A DNA stretch of 64,000 bases from Macrosoma leucophasiata (taxonomy: Eukaryota > Arthropoda > Insecta > Lepidoptera > Hedylidae). The position numbers and the translations under genes were made by a program. Positions 10,700-20,567 of the stretch are shown one piece after another. Every line of letters begins with the position of its first letter. Position 1 is the first letter of the stretch. The notes beneath the pieces are model-generated. The model ran no database searches, was not told the DNA's origin, and was given only the letters and a program-made list of their open reading frames with translations. The stretch spans positions 20,830,001-20,894,000 of the forward strand of contig JAWQUS010000021.1 of assembly GCA_036365455.1 (NCBI GenBank). Direction: 5' to 3'.

Positions 10700-10762
10700 A
10701 TTTGTTTTTGAATTGCCATTAATTTTAGAGAATCTAAAATTAATGGCAATTCAAAAACAAAT
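10700..10762. repeat. Perfect 30-bp foldback
   Basis: Bases 10700-10729 are the exact reverse complement of 10733-10762, separated by GAA. The stem is AT-rich. No similar sequence flanks it, so it is not a TIR pair of a visible element. Confidence 0.9.
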
Positions 10763-10870
10763 GATTGGGGGCAGATACTCTTCGCCACGCTTTCGTTTCG
10801 TTGTCTATATGACTCGGGTTTAATATGAATAAAAGTCAGTAAACCTACTTGCCTAAAGGTATACTTGTGT

Positions 10871-11154
10871 TTTTTTTATGTAATGAAAGTGGCAAACAAG
10901 CTTGCAATTCACTTTGATGTTAAGTGATGCCTGCAACCTATAAACACTTACAGAAAGACCAAGATCAAAGTGCAGATGCGTTACCACTCTTGAGGCCTAA
11001 GGTGTTACGCCTCTGTGCCGGAAATTACAGGGCCGTACATTACCACCTGACCGGAACACGATAGTGCTAAACACTACCATTCAGCGGCAAGTATATTAGG
11101 CAATGCGGTGGTGCCTACGCCCGCGAGCTCCGTCTCTGGAGCTCTACCACCAGT
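10871..11154 (-). repeat. Family B, full length
   Basis: It starts with the T-run then ATGTAATGAAAGTGG and ends CTACCACCAGT. All internal landmarks are present, including GTGCCGGAAATTACAGGGCC and GGCAATGCGGTGGTGCCTAC. It is one of the best copies for a consensus. Confidence 0.92.
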
Positions 11155-11621
11155 GTTGCGTGTGAACTTTAATTAGTAACAATTCAATCTAGATAAATTA
11201 AAAATGACAATAGTGTTAATTATCAATAAATGATCATCGCAAGTTAGATTTAGAGCCGATAATGATTTTAATTTTATTAGATACTCTACAACTAATAACG
11301 AATTCACGAGTGAAGGGTTTTTAATTATACTAAAATCTATTTCAATGTATGGAGGAAAGTTTTGCAATTGCGAATATTTGAGATAATAATACAACAAATT
11401 TGTGAATTCGTTAGTGACGCGCTGCAGTGTGGTGCAGAGACGAGCGATGCGGTTAGCTTATTAAATTTTATCATGCTTTACAATGATAATATTATCAAAC
11501 AAGCTCACCCATCAAACTTTGCTCAATAAGCTAAAAAATACTGTCTTAAAAGAAAAATGTTGCGCCTTAAAACTTCGATAAGTTTTAAAAAAATATATAT
11601 ACTCAAATTGGTCCAGCAAAC
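11155..11621. other. AT-rich spacer
   Basis: Nothing recognisable. The 74-codon minus-strand frame at 11173-11397 is low-complexity and unsupported. Confidence 0.35.
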
Positions 11622-12080
11622 CTTTTTTTATGTTATGTCAGTGTTAAACAAGCATGCAGTTCACATTGATGTTAAGTGATGCCTGCAGCCTAAAGACACC
11701 TACACAAAGACCAAGGTCAAAATGCAGATGCGTTACCACTTCTAAGGCCTGAGGTGTTACGCCTCTGTGCCGGAAATTACAGGGCCGAAATAATCATTAA
11801 ATAATAGCAGTTTTTTTTTTCAGTTACGACTATTTTGCCGGTATTGTTTATTATTTGCTCATTCAGCGCCACCCAATTTTAGTTGAATAGATAAAATAAG
11901 TAATTGGATTATGTAAATAAAAAAGTAACCGGCGAATCGTGGATGTTTGCATGTATGCTTTAATGCATGCATTTACCTCTGCCTACTCCTTCGGGGAAGG
12001 CGTGAAGTCACGTTTTTTTAGATTATGTAATGCGGTGATACCTTCGCCGTCGAGTCCCTATTAAGGAATTATACCGCTGT
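11622..12080 (-). repeat. Family B copy split in two
   Basis: The first part (11622-11787) ends at AATTACAGGGCCG. The continuing part (about 12018-12080: ATTATGTAATGCGGTGATACC) resumes after unrelated sequence that contains a family A tail. The natural reading is one family B copy opened by later insertions, though no target duplication was confirmed. Confidence 0.6.
11928..12017 (+). repeat. Family A SINE 3' fragment
   Basis: Only the last ~90 bp are present: GTAACCGGCGAATCGTGG, the GCATGTATGCTT/GCATGCATTTACC section and CTACTCCTTCGGGG, then GGCGTGAAGTCACG. Confidence 0.85.
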
Positions 12081-12277
12081 CATATATAATATCAATTTAA
12101 TTTAAATAAACCCCTTTAGTTTCCACACAGGTTAGCAGTCCTTATTTTTGAAACTTTATGATAAAGGTATATTCAACCCTACATTTACTTATTAACCTTT
12201 CGGATTGATAAGGGATTGTTTATTCATTTATAATGAACTATGAATTCTCTCTCAAATGTTTATATAATACTTGAATC

Positions 12278-12351
12278 TCGCGGGATACCACATATAATCC
12301 CGCATTACGCGGGCATGGAATGACGCGGGATGCCGCCCTGACACGGGATTG
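12278..12351. other. CGCGGGAT-rich cluster
   Basis: Within 74 bp the motif GCGGGAT or its complement ATCCCGC occurs three times, with near matches GCGGGCAT and CACGGGAT, in both orientations inside AT-rich DNA. No ORF or repeat family explains it. Confidence 0.5.
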
Positions 12352-12537
12352 AAAGCACTTTACGTAGACATGCCAAGGATGATAATATTCTATGCTACAG
12401 TAGATTGATTAGGGAAAGCAATATGAGTAGATAATATATTCCGGAGTGTGTTTATGCCTTTGCTTGTTTAATTTACCATGCTTTTATATTTCATTTTGTC
12501 TTTACCGAATCAATTATTTCTTACAATTATATTTATA

Positions 12538-12830
12538 GACTAGCTGTGCCTACGACTTCATCCGCGTGAGAATTTATGATTGTTCAGTATCTACCTGGAC
12601 GAAGTCGTGGGCGCAGCTAGTATAAAAGTAGCCTAAGTTACTCCTTTTTACATAAGCTATCTGCCAGTGAAAGTCCCATCCGTTGGTCCAGCCGTTCCCG
12701 AGATTGGCGGGAACAAACAGATAGACAGACAAAAAATGTAAAAAAAATTGTTTTACATATGCATTTAGTAAAAAGCGGTTATTTTTATATTACAAACAGA
12801 CACTCAAATTTTATTTATTTGTAAAGATAA
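12538..12830 (+). repeat. Family D element
   Basis: It opens with the CTAGCTGTGCC...GGCGCAGCTAG hairpin, follows with AAGTAGCCTAAGTTACTCC, CAGCTATCTGCCAGTGAAAG and an (ACAG)n tract, and ends near AATTTTATTTATTTG. It is one of four copies (also 24195, 42724 and 56366). Confidence 0.75.
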
Positions 12831-12869
12831 ATAATTTATAGTAGTAAACATTCGTTCACGCTTGTATTG

Positions 12870-13045
12870 TTCAAAGGGGTAGGCAGAGAATGCATGCATT
12901 CAAGCATATGTCCCCGTAATATGTAATGTATGGAGCCGTAATAACTATCTTAACGTCTTAGGACGCAGGGGTAGCAACACATCTGCATATTGACTTCTGG
13001 TTTTTGTGTAGATGCCCATAGGCTACAATCCTCACTTAACACCTT
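12870..13045 (+). repeat. Family A scrap plus family B fragment
   Basis: AGGGGTAGGCAGAG near 12880 is a reversed family A tail scrap. From 12916 a family B fragment reads in the A-tail orientation (GTAATAACTATC, CACATCTGCATATTGAC, TTTTGTGTAGATG). Confidence 0.6.
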
Positions 13046-13199
13046 TAAGACCTAAATTGTTTTGCTTCTCTGATAATTATTACGAGGTCATACATTACCA
13101 TCTCACCGGAACATGATTATGTGGCCACTGTGTACACTACCATGTAGATTAGGTAATTCGGTGGTACCTACGCCCTTGTGATCCGCCAATGGAACCAAT
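13046..13199 (-). repeat. Family B fragment, opposite orientation
   Basis: It carries ACATTACCATCTCACCGGAACA, GTAGATTAGGTAATTCGGTGG and TACCTACGCCC in the reverse orientation to its neighbour, making a head-to-head pair. Confidence 0.65.
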
Positions 13200-13294
13200 A
13201 AAATACTTATGGAATAATTGTTTTATATTATTTCGCATTAACACATGCTTGTGAAATATATTTTATTTTTAAAGAAAAATGGAAAGAAAAATTT

Positions 13295-13369
13295 GACTTC
13301 AGGCGAGGCTCGAACTCGCGACCTACTGGGAGTCTAGTCCAGCCGCTCTTCCAATAGAGCTACTGAAGC
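13295..13369 (-). tRNA. tRNA-like sequence, inverted copy
   Basis: This is the mirror image of the copy at 13589 within the perfect palindrome. Structure and doubts are as described for that copy. Confidence 0.4.
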
Positions 13370-13588
13370 CCTGCTCGATTTGTCAAATCTTTCCTTCACA
13401 TCTATTGCATTGCTTTATGGTAGCAGCAGCGCCATCTATTACCAACTATGCTAGTTAGTCTATTACTAACTATGTTAGTTAGTCTATTATATCGGTTGCC
13501 TAACTAGCATAGTTGGTAATAGATGGCGCTGCTGCTACCATAAAGCAATGCAATAGATGTGAAGGAAAGATTTGACAAATCGAGCAGG

Positions 13589-13663
13589 GCTTCAGTAGCT
13601 CTATTGGAAGAGCGGCTGGACTAGACTCCCAGTAGGTCGCGAGTTCGAGCCTCGCCTGAAGTC
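13589..13663 (+). tRNA. tRNA-like sequence, array copy 1
   Basis: It folds as a cloverleaf. The acceptor GCTTCAG pairs with CTGAAGT (one G-U), the D stem GCTC with GAGC, and the T arm GCGAG-TTCGAGC-CTCGC is perfect. A-box and B-box are present, and AATTTTTC follows as a pol III terminator. The anticodon arm is weaker: CTGGA/CCCAG leaves an A-C mismatch and the loop CTAGACT would give anticodon AGA with a pyrimidine after it. Serine tRNAs normally have a long variable arm, which is absent. It could be a tRNA pseudogene or a SINE head rather than a working tRNA. Confidence 0.45.
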
Positions 13664-13895
13664 AAATTTTTCTTTCCATTTTTCTTTAAAAATAAAATAT
13701 ATTTCACAAGCATGTGTTAATGCGAAATAATATAAAACAATTATTAAGGGTAAAAGCGACTTCTTTACGATATTCAATAAACTGAAAAGTCTATTATATC
13801 GGTTGCCTAACTAGCATAGTTGGTAATAGATGGCGCTGCTGCTACCATAAAGCAATGCAATAGATGTGAAGGAAAGATTTGACAAATCGAGCAGG

Positions 13896-13970
13896 GCTTC
13901 AGTAGCTCTATTGGAAGAGCGGCTGGACTAGACTCCCAGTAGGTCGCGAGTTCGAGCCTCGCCTGAAGTC
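13896..13970 (+). tRNA. tRNA-like sequence, array copy 2
   Basis: It is identical to the copy 307 bp upstream, including the following T-run. Confidence 0.45.
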
Positions 13971-14202
13971 AAATTTTTCTTTCCATTTTTCTTTAAAAAT
14001 AAAATATATTTCACAAGCATGTGTTAATGCGAAATAATATAAAACAATTATTAAGGGTAAAAGCGACTTCTTTACGATATTCAATAAACTGAAAAGTCTA
14101 TTATATCGGTTGCCTAACTAGCATAGTTGGTAATAGATGGCGCTGCTGCTACCATAAAGCAATGCAATAGATGTGAAGGAAAGATTTGACAAATCGAGCA
14201 GG

Positions 14203-14277
14203 GCTTCAGTAGCTCTATTGGAAGAGCGGCTGGACTAGACTCCCAGTAGGTCGCGAGTTCGAGCCTCGCCTGAAGTC
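14203..14277 (+). tRNA. tRNA-like sequence, array copy 3
   Basis: It is identical to the other array copies, with the same spacing and terminator. Confidence 0.45.
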
Positions 14278-14509
14278 AAATTTTTCTTTCCATTTTTCTT
14301 TAAAAATAAAATATATTTCACAAGCATGTGTTAATGCGAAATAATATAAAACAATTATTAAGGGTAAAAGCGACTTCTTTACGATATTCAATAAACTGAA
14401 AAGTCTATTATATCGGTTGCCTAACTAGCATAGTTGGTAATAGATGGCGCTGCTGCTACCATAAAGCAATGCAATAGATGTGAAGGAAAGATTTGACAAA
14501 TCGAGCAGG

Positions 14510-14584
14510 GCTTCAGTAGCTCTATTGGAAGAGCGGCTGGACTAGACTCCCAGTAGGTCGCGAGTTCGAGCCTCGCCTGAAGTC
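14510..14584 (+). tRNA. tRNA-like sequence, array copy 4
   Basis: It is identical to the others, but the unit carrying it breaks off 35 bp after the tRNA-like part, at 14619. Confidence 0.45.
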
Positions 14585-14619
14585 AAATTTTTCTTTCCAT
14601 TTTTCTTTAAAAATAAAAT

Positions 14620-15542
14620 GCTTATGGAATATTCGTTTTATTTTATTCTTGTCACCTGCTCAGCTTGTCTAGCTCATAAATGACTAGCAGGTTGCCCCGG
14701 CTTGCGCGGGTGCAATGAATGTAATATTGCCCGAGTAACTCAGTGAAGATAATGCTAATAGATCAGCTAATGATAATAGATCAGCTTTTTAATGGTGAAA
14801 GAATTTATGAAATTAGTCTAGTTGTTTTATGTGAAAACGTTACACACATACACACAAAAACACAAATCTTTAAAAAAAAAACGTAACTTCACGTCTGTAA
14901 CCAAATATTTCCTCTTTGTAGTATTAGAATAGATACAAAACAAACTTTGAATCGATCTTCAAAGGACGATAATCTTCAACACTGCAATAAGCATCGCGGC
15001 CGGAAGGTTTCATGGAGGTAAGTACAGATCGATACGCGAAAAGGCACCTCCCTACATCAGGCTGTTGTCCGATGTGTATGTTCTATGATATTCAAAGCTA
15101 TGCTGTCTTACTTGGCGTTTGGTCCTATAAACTATAAACAAATTGAAGCCTCGCGATCAATTCTAAAATTTGAAATAGAACATATTTTTGTTATTTTTAA
15201 GATATAAGGATTGTGATGATCCCACCACCCATTATTGGAAGAGAATTCTGCCCCTAGTGCAGTCTGTCAACTGAGAAATGGTGGTCAAATCATTTCAGTA
15301 AAGCGGTGGTACGTATATGAAATTACCCAAAATGAGCAGCAGCGTTCTGCAATAAATCCTCCGCTCCTACCTAAATACCTAATACGATCCAATAGGGCTT
15401 CTTGGGAGGTGGCTTTTGTCCTTCGGATGTCTTTCAGTTGAAATGATGATAAATCTAACCAATTTTTCAATGCTACGGAGTCGTTAATGCTGTACCATTT
15501 TATTTCTGGTCAGCAGAAAAGGGGACTCATAGTTCCGATGTC
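14620..15542. other. Spacer with repeat scraps
   Basis: ACGTAACTTCACG at 14881-14893 is a reversed family A end. CTTTTGTCCTTCGGATGTC...GAAATGATGATA at 15412-15452 is a family G tail. No gene is supported between them. Confidence 0.4.
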
Positions 15543-15625
15543 TTTTTTTCCATTTTTCTTTAAATCTCGCGGATCCACTAGCATGTGTAATTGCAATAAT
15601 AAAGAAATATTTATGAGAAAAATGT
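15543..15625 (+). repeat. Decayed copy of the tRNA-array flank
   Basis: CCATTTTTCTTTAAA followed by CTAGCATGTGTAATTGC and AATAATAAAGAAATA resembles the sequence just after each tRNA-like copy in the 13.2-14.6 kb array, but without the tRNA. Confidence 0.4.
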
Positions 15626-16194
15626 GACTTACATCATGTTTTATAGGTTAAACATTCAGTTAAACTATAACAGACAATTGAATTTTTTTTTTTTTTTAGC
15701 TTTTTCTAAAAAACACGGCACAGAATGATTTAACGCTTGTCAGTGGAGCCTGTGCCGTAACGATGCGTACTGTAGTTTTTATTTCACAAAGGTGGGGTTT
15801 GTGGCGGCGGGGAGGTGAGGAGGCGAGCCGAGGGGGGTTCGAATGAACATCAGCTTTAAATCGAGATCAAAAGACTTATGCCCATTCACCGATAGAGACG
15901 AGGATATATTGAAGTGAAATAGATTCCAGAAAAAAAAACAACTCGACACAGCTTTTGTTGCAAGGTTCATTTTAGCTCTGTAAAAAGTTGATAAACGATT
16001 GAATAGTAATTTATCTTTTTTTTATCGTTCTTCTGAAATAGTGCAGGCTGTATCGTAGGGAAAAGTGGGTACTGTTTTAGAATTTGATATTGAAACACTT
16101 ATCACACATCAATAAAAGTACTCGTATTTATGGCATGCAAACAAGCAAGGTGGTAAGTGAACACCATCATATTTATCATAATTATCTGATGTAT
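15626..16194. other. Spacer
   Basis: It holds a 15-bp T-run near 15685 and a GC-rich GGCGGCGGGGAGGTGAGG patch at 15800-15830. Neither supports a gene. Confidence 0.35.
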
Positions 16195-16223
16195 ATACAT
16201 ATATATATATATATGTATATATG
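16195..16223. repeat. AT microsatellite
   Basis: An alternating AT/GTAT run of about 28 bp. Confidence 0.8.
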
Positions 16224-16229
16224 TATAAA

Positions 16230-16420
16230 ATCAATTGCTGTACGTTAGTCTCGCTAAAACTCGAGAACGGCTGGACCGATTTGGCGAATTTTGGTTTTGA
16301 ATAATTTCTGAAAGTCCAGGGAACCTTTTGAACCAAAAGGTAAGAAAATATGAAAAAATTGAACGGAAATAGTAAAAATAAAAGGAGAATGACCAAAGCC
16401 GCCCTGATTGCTTCATAACA
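16230..16420 (+). repeat. Interspersed-repeat fragment
   Basis: CTCGCTAAAACTCGAGAACG, GGCTGGACCGATTTGGC and AAAGTCCAGGGAACC are typical wording of insect dispersed elements (from memory, unverified). Open frames on minus across it look incidental. Confidence 0.4.
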
Positions 16421-16755
16421 ACTTGTATGTAGAAAATTGTTTTTTGAATTTAGATTTCTCTGACATTTTTTCACGTTAAAACGAATGGGGATTTACAAGA
16501 TATTTTTTAAAAGTTAATAAATTATTTTGTAGTGAACTGCCAATCACAGACCAAAAGTAACCAAGCTGCCAATGTCAACACTGGTCAACACCATTGTATT
16601 ATTTACTTTTTTGCGTTGGCCACTGGTCATATTAGGACCCTTATAACTTTGTCGAAATAAAATCGATTTTAACCATCGATTGCTTTGTTATAGATATAAA
16701 TAATAATAAAATAATTAATATGTACAATTAATAAATGAGTGAAATAATAATAAAA

Positions 16756-16875
16756 TACGCATACACTCACAGCCCCACAGTAGGTATAAAACCTGTGTCG
16801 TGGGTGCCGTTATATACAAACAACACATACACAAACACCCAGACCCGAAACAAATATCTGTAGGCCATACAAATA
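16756..16875 (-). repeat. Family C SINE, head missing
   Basis: It matches the body of the copies at 20371 and 20893 (ACTCACAGCCCCACAGTAGG, TCGTGGGTGCCGTTATA, CACCCAGACCCGAAACAAAT) but stops before the tRNA-like part. Confidence 0.85.
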
Positions 16876-18151
16876 CAAAATAATCAAAAGTTCATAACGC
16901 TGTTTTCTTAAAAACTCCTATTGATACCTTTTTTCTTTTTTGCGCACGCATTACATACGATATTGCCTACATTTTGCAAGTAATCCCGTCGAGATGCAAG
17001 GAGGGCGAACTCTCATACAAAATTGGTCAATCTCCTTTCATTTTTCCATACAAATAGTCCGTATCTATTAAACCTTTTGGCACATCATTTCATTATGAGG
17101 CAATACGAAGTTTGCCGGGTCATCCAGTTGTGTAATAGAAATCTACATTACTTTAGGTTTTTTTTTCACTCACTCACTCACTCTTTACACCCAAACTGTT
17201 TTGCCTCAGTTAGAAACAGGGAAACCTAAAATAAAAAAACTTTTTATCACTTGTGTAATTCTATACCTAGACGAAGTCATTATAGTAGCCCAAGAGGGGA
17301 TTTTTGGAGTTACTCGAGCGCGTCAGATTAAGATATGGGAGATACCTTGCACTCGGCTCAGTACCTCCACATCTAGTATGAGGAGGCGCCCGTGGGGCAG
17401 CCCCTAAAAAATTTAATGCACCATGCACCGCAATTTAAGTTAAATACCATCGGACTTAGCCGGTTAGATTATTTAGCCAACGATATAATAAAACTATCAT
17501 AGCACGAGTGTTACATACAAAAATCACTAATTATTTAGCTATTTCTGTTACTGACTAAAATGCCTTTCGAGTCGTTGCCATTTTCCCTATTCCGCGAGCT
17601 TGCCTTTGCCACTCACTACACGTCAATACATTTTGATCTTTGATTTTGTTGGGCCTTTTCTAAGTATAAAAATATATATGTGACAAGGAAAATAAAAGCC
17701 GATAACTGAGTGAGGTCGACTTGGGCGACATTGACATTATTTTTAATGAGAGGGTATACTTACAGGTCAGACGGTAGGTAAGTTCAATAATAACTGTAGT
17801 TTTGAGGCAGCTTTATAAATTTCTTAGTTTATGCTTGAGAAACAATACCTTGTAATACCTACCTCCTACGTTTACAGTTATAGAGCAATATGCGATACAC
17901 TCGTGTACGGTTGCGGATGGTGGGCACTACAGAAGGAAAAATACAGAAGTATTTTTCGTCATTGTCGATTACAGTTGATTAAAATAATACGTATTCATAA
18001 TACATGCTTTTTGGATTTCAATTGTTTTCATTTAGATTTACTGTTTGCGCTAGATTTAAGTTTAATTTAAAACAGCCAAACTGACTTTGCTTTGTAAAGC
18101 AATTCTTATTACTGGTTCCAACTACAGGGGATTCATATGATGAAATATGTA
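16876..18151. other. Spacer
   Basis: Several 60-80 codon open frames occur, none with a domain, clear signal peptide or coding bias. The patch at 17320-17405 (GGGAGATACCTTGCACTCGG, GGAGGCGCCCGTGGGGCAGC) is GC-richer but unassigned. Confidence 0.35.
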
Positions 18152-19279
18152 TTATTATCAAACTACAGTTACTACAGCAACTGCCTCGGTAGCCTAGTGG
18201 TAGCAGGCCACTACTACTACGCTGAGGTCCTGGGTTCGATTCCCGGGTAGGGGGTTATCAGAGATAATGGTGAAAAAATGTGGAAAAAAAATTTGAATGT
18301 GGATAAAACTAAAGTATTAGTATTTGAAAGAGATGAACAGAGAACAAATGCAAGGGTAGTAGTAGATGATGCAGTGTTAGAACAGGTTGATGAAATTGTA
18401 TATCTTGGATGTGCTTTTAGCAAGGATGGTAGGTACACCACTGACATAGAAAGAAGAGTGCTTGCTGGGAATTGCGTGAATGGAGCGTTGGGTAAGCTGC
18501 TAGAATCTAAACATCTCAGCCAGCGGGCTCGACTAGCCGTACATAATGCTGTACTTACTCCAACGCTTTTATATGGAAGCGCGAGCTGGGTATGCAGGAA
18601 AGAGCATGAAAGTAAGTTGAACGCGGTCGAGATGAGATCTTTGCGCAAGATCTGCGGTGTATCACTCACCGATCGCGTTCGTAATGAAGATGTAAGAAAG
18701 AGACTTTGTGTGAATGATAGTATCGGTGTAAAAATGAAAAAAGGCATGCTCCGATGGTTCGGGCATATAGAAAGAATGTCGAATGAGCGAATGACTAAAC
18801 AGATATACAATGCGAATGTGGGTGGTTGCAGAGGCCCAGGAAGACCAAGGCTGACCTACCATGACCAAATAGGTCGAGTTCTGTCTGATGGTGGGGTCAA
18901 AAGTCTTAGGAATCGGTATGAAGAGAATGATGAAGGTAGACGAGGCACGAGAGGTTTGTCAGAACCGGGATGTCTGGCGCTCTACACTCTCTGCCTACCC
19001 CGTTAGGGACCTGGCGTGAAGATACATACATACATACATGGTGAAAAAAACCTTTGTCTCTGGTTCTATTGGGATTTTTCCATTTTTTCTGGAAATTTCC
19101 CAGTACCTCAAAGTTTGGTAATGTGCCCGGAAATGTCAACAGGCTCGCCACCTGTTACATGGGCCAAAACGTAACCGGCGAATCGTGGGTGTTTGCATGT
19201 ATGCTTGAATGCATGCATTTACCTCTGCCTACCCCTTCGGGGATTACAGGCGTGAAGTTACGTTTATTATCAAACTACA
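18152..19279 (+). mobile_element. Family A SINE interrupted by an RTE-like LINE
   Basis: The tRNA-like head (18181-18252) is intact with A-box TAGCCTAGTGG and B-box GGTTCGATTCC. The body stops at 18278, resumes at 19038 and ends at 19263. A 16-bp perfect target duplication of the SINE lies at 18152-18167 and 19264-19279. The inner LINE has its own 12-bp duplication. Thirteen bases sit between the left duplication and the tRNA start. Confidence 0.93.
18278..19006 (+). pseudogene. RTE-like LINE reverse transcriptase, C-terminal part
   Basis: The frame (242 codons) is the region after the RT catalytic core: V-Y-L-G-C-A-F near residue 42, L-L-Y-G-S-A-S-W near 92, M-L-R-W-F-G-H-I-E-R-M near 150 and G-R-P-R-L-T-Y-H near 175. 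Such tails follow RT in RTE-like LINEs. Catalytic motifs and endonuclease are absent because the copy is 5'-truncated. The ATG lies at the insertion junction and is not the element's own start. The element spans 18279-19037, ends in (CATA)n, and is flanked by ATGGTGAAAAAA at 18267-18278 and 19038-19049. No frameshift is seen through most of the frame, so it is younger than the copy at 60 kb. Confidence 0.85.
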
Positions 19280-19504
19280 AGCCCCGCGCATCGTATTTAT
19301 CATGTTGAACCTAAATTTAATTATCCCCTCTCTGTTTTAAAAAACGAAAAGATACAGTTTTACTATCGTTTCTGAAGTGAGATTTGGACTCGGAGAATTG
19401 GGTCTGCTAAAAATAATACAGAGCGCCATAAGGAACCCCGTCATGAATGAAAAATAATAAAAGAACTTCCTTTTATAAAATAAGGGATTAATGAAAATTC
19501 ACAG
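19280..19504. other. Short spacer
   Basis: No feature recognised. Confidence 0.3.
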
Positions 19505-20214
19505 CTATGAAAGTATACACATCAGATATGTGGGCGTTCAGGAGCTCAGTGCGTCGCGCCGTTAGCTCCGTGCCTCACATTACGTCACGCTGCCTTAAAA
19601 CACTGCGTATGGTTTACTGAACACCTTGCAAAATAATTAATTGTCTTCAAACTGCATCATTCTATAATTCCCTCTATCTTTCTAAAAGGAAGGTAATTTA
19701 AGTCATTATCTGAGACGAAAATGGGATTACAATCAGTTTTTTTTTTCATATTTGTCAATATTTTCAGTTAGTATCGTCACATAAGTGCCACACCATAACG
19801 ATTGTTTATAATTAATTTATGTTTGAAAGTAAAACAATGAAGTAAAAGATTATAAATGTTCCCACTATCTCGTAGGTTCCACAACTATTTTAATATGTCC
19901 AGCAGGTATGTGAGTGTTAAGCAGTTCCGTGCCGCGTGCCATTAGCTCCCCGCGTCACATTACGTCACGTAGCGTCGCTTTAAAGTGGTGCTTGCGGTTT
20001 ATTGCACACCTCACAGAGCATATTTATTGTTTTAAAGCTTCTGAGCTTTGTGACTTCTTCTATATCTATAACAAAACATGTGGTACTTTAGACATATCCT
20101 AGAAAAGAGCAAATAATTGTGATACATTTCGTGTTGTCAAGTGTAATCAATTTCTTAACACGTCTCATCAATATGACATGAAATTAGTTTTTGAACAAAA
20201 TACAACGAAATAAA

Positions 20215-20257
20215 AGATTGAAAGCCTGATTGATATAGTCAATCAGGCTTTCAATCT
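20215..20257. repeat. Perfect 19-bp hairpin
   Basis: Bases 20215-20233 are the exact reverse complement of 20239-20257 with loop TATAG. The flanking bases extend the pairing imperfectly for several more positions. It lies inside unit 2 of the tandem repeat and is absent from the other units. Confidence 0.88.
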
Positions 20258-20370
20258 CTTATTTTGTACGTCATTTACCAATTGAACCCCCACTATCATA
20301 TACTTAAGTGCAGCAGTTATGTGTAGCGTTTAGCAATTCCGTACCGCATACCATTAGCTCTACGCGTAAT

Positions 20371-20567
20371 ACGCTTACACTCACAGCCCCACAGTAGGTA
20401 TAAACCTATGTCGTGGGTGCCGTTGTACATATACAACACATACACAAACACCCAGACCCGAAACAAATATCTGTAGGCCATACAAATGTTTGTCCCGGTG
20501 CGGGGTTCGAACCCGCGACCCTTCGAATCAAACGTTCATCTCACACCGCTGGACTAACCGGGTCGTC
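20371..20567 (-). mobile_element. Family C SINE, full length
   Basis: On minus, a tRNA-like head (A-box GGTTAGTCCAGCGG, B-box GGGTTCGAACCC) is followed by a ~120-bp body ending GGGGCTGTGAGTGTAAGCGT. It interrupts the third unit of the local tandem repeat. Confidence 0.88.

Larger units (their letters stand above)
13213..14619 (+). repeat. tRNA-like palindrome plus 307-bp tandem array
   Basis: A repeat unit of exactly 307 bp starts at 13481, 13788, 14095 and 14402; the last unit stops at 14619. The units look identical base for base. Each holds a tRNA-like sequence followed by a T-run that could end pol III transcription. Left of the first unit lies an inverted copy, so the array begins with a 246-bp perfect inverted repeat (13213-13458 against 13500-13745, 41-bp spacer). 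The outer edges share ATAAAATrCTTATGGAATA (13199 and 14612). Recent amplification or an assembly artefact could each give such identity. Confidence 0.93.

Noticed and set aside
13213..14619. CRISPR-like array
   Set aside because: Units are 307 bp with no spacers, each carries a tRNA-like sequence, and the genome is eukaryotic.
18278..19006. Intact host gene of 242 codons
   Set aside because: The frame is the C-terminus of an RTE-like LINE with a CATA tail and target duplication; its ATG lies in the insertion junction.
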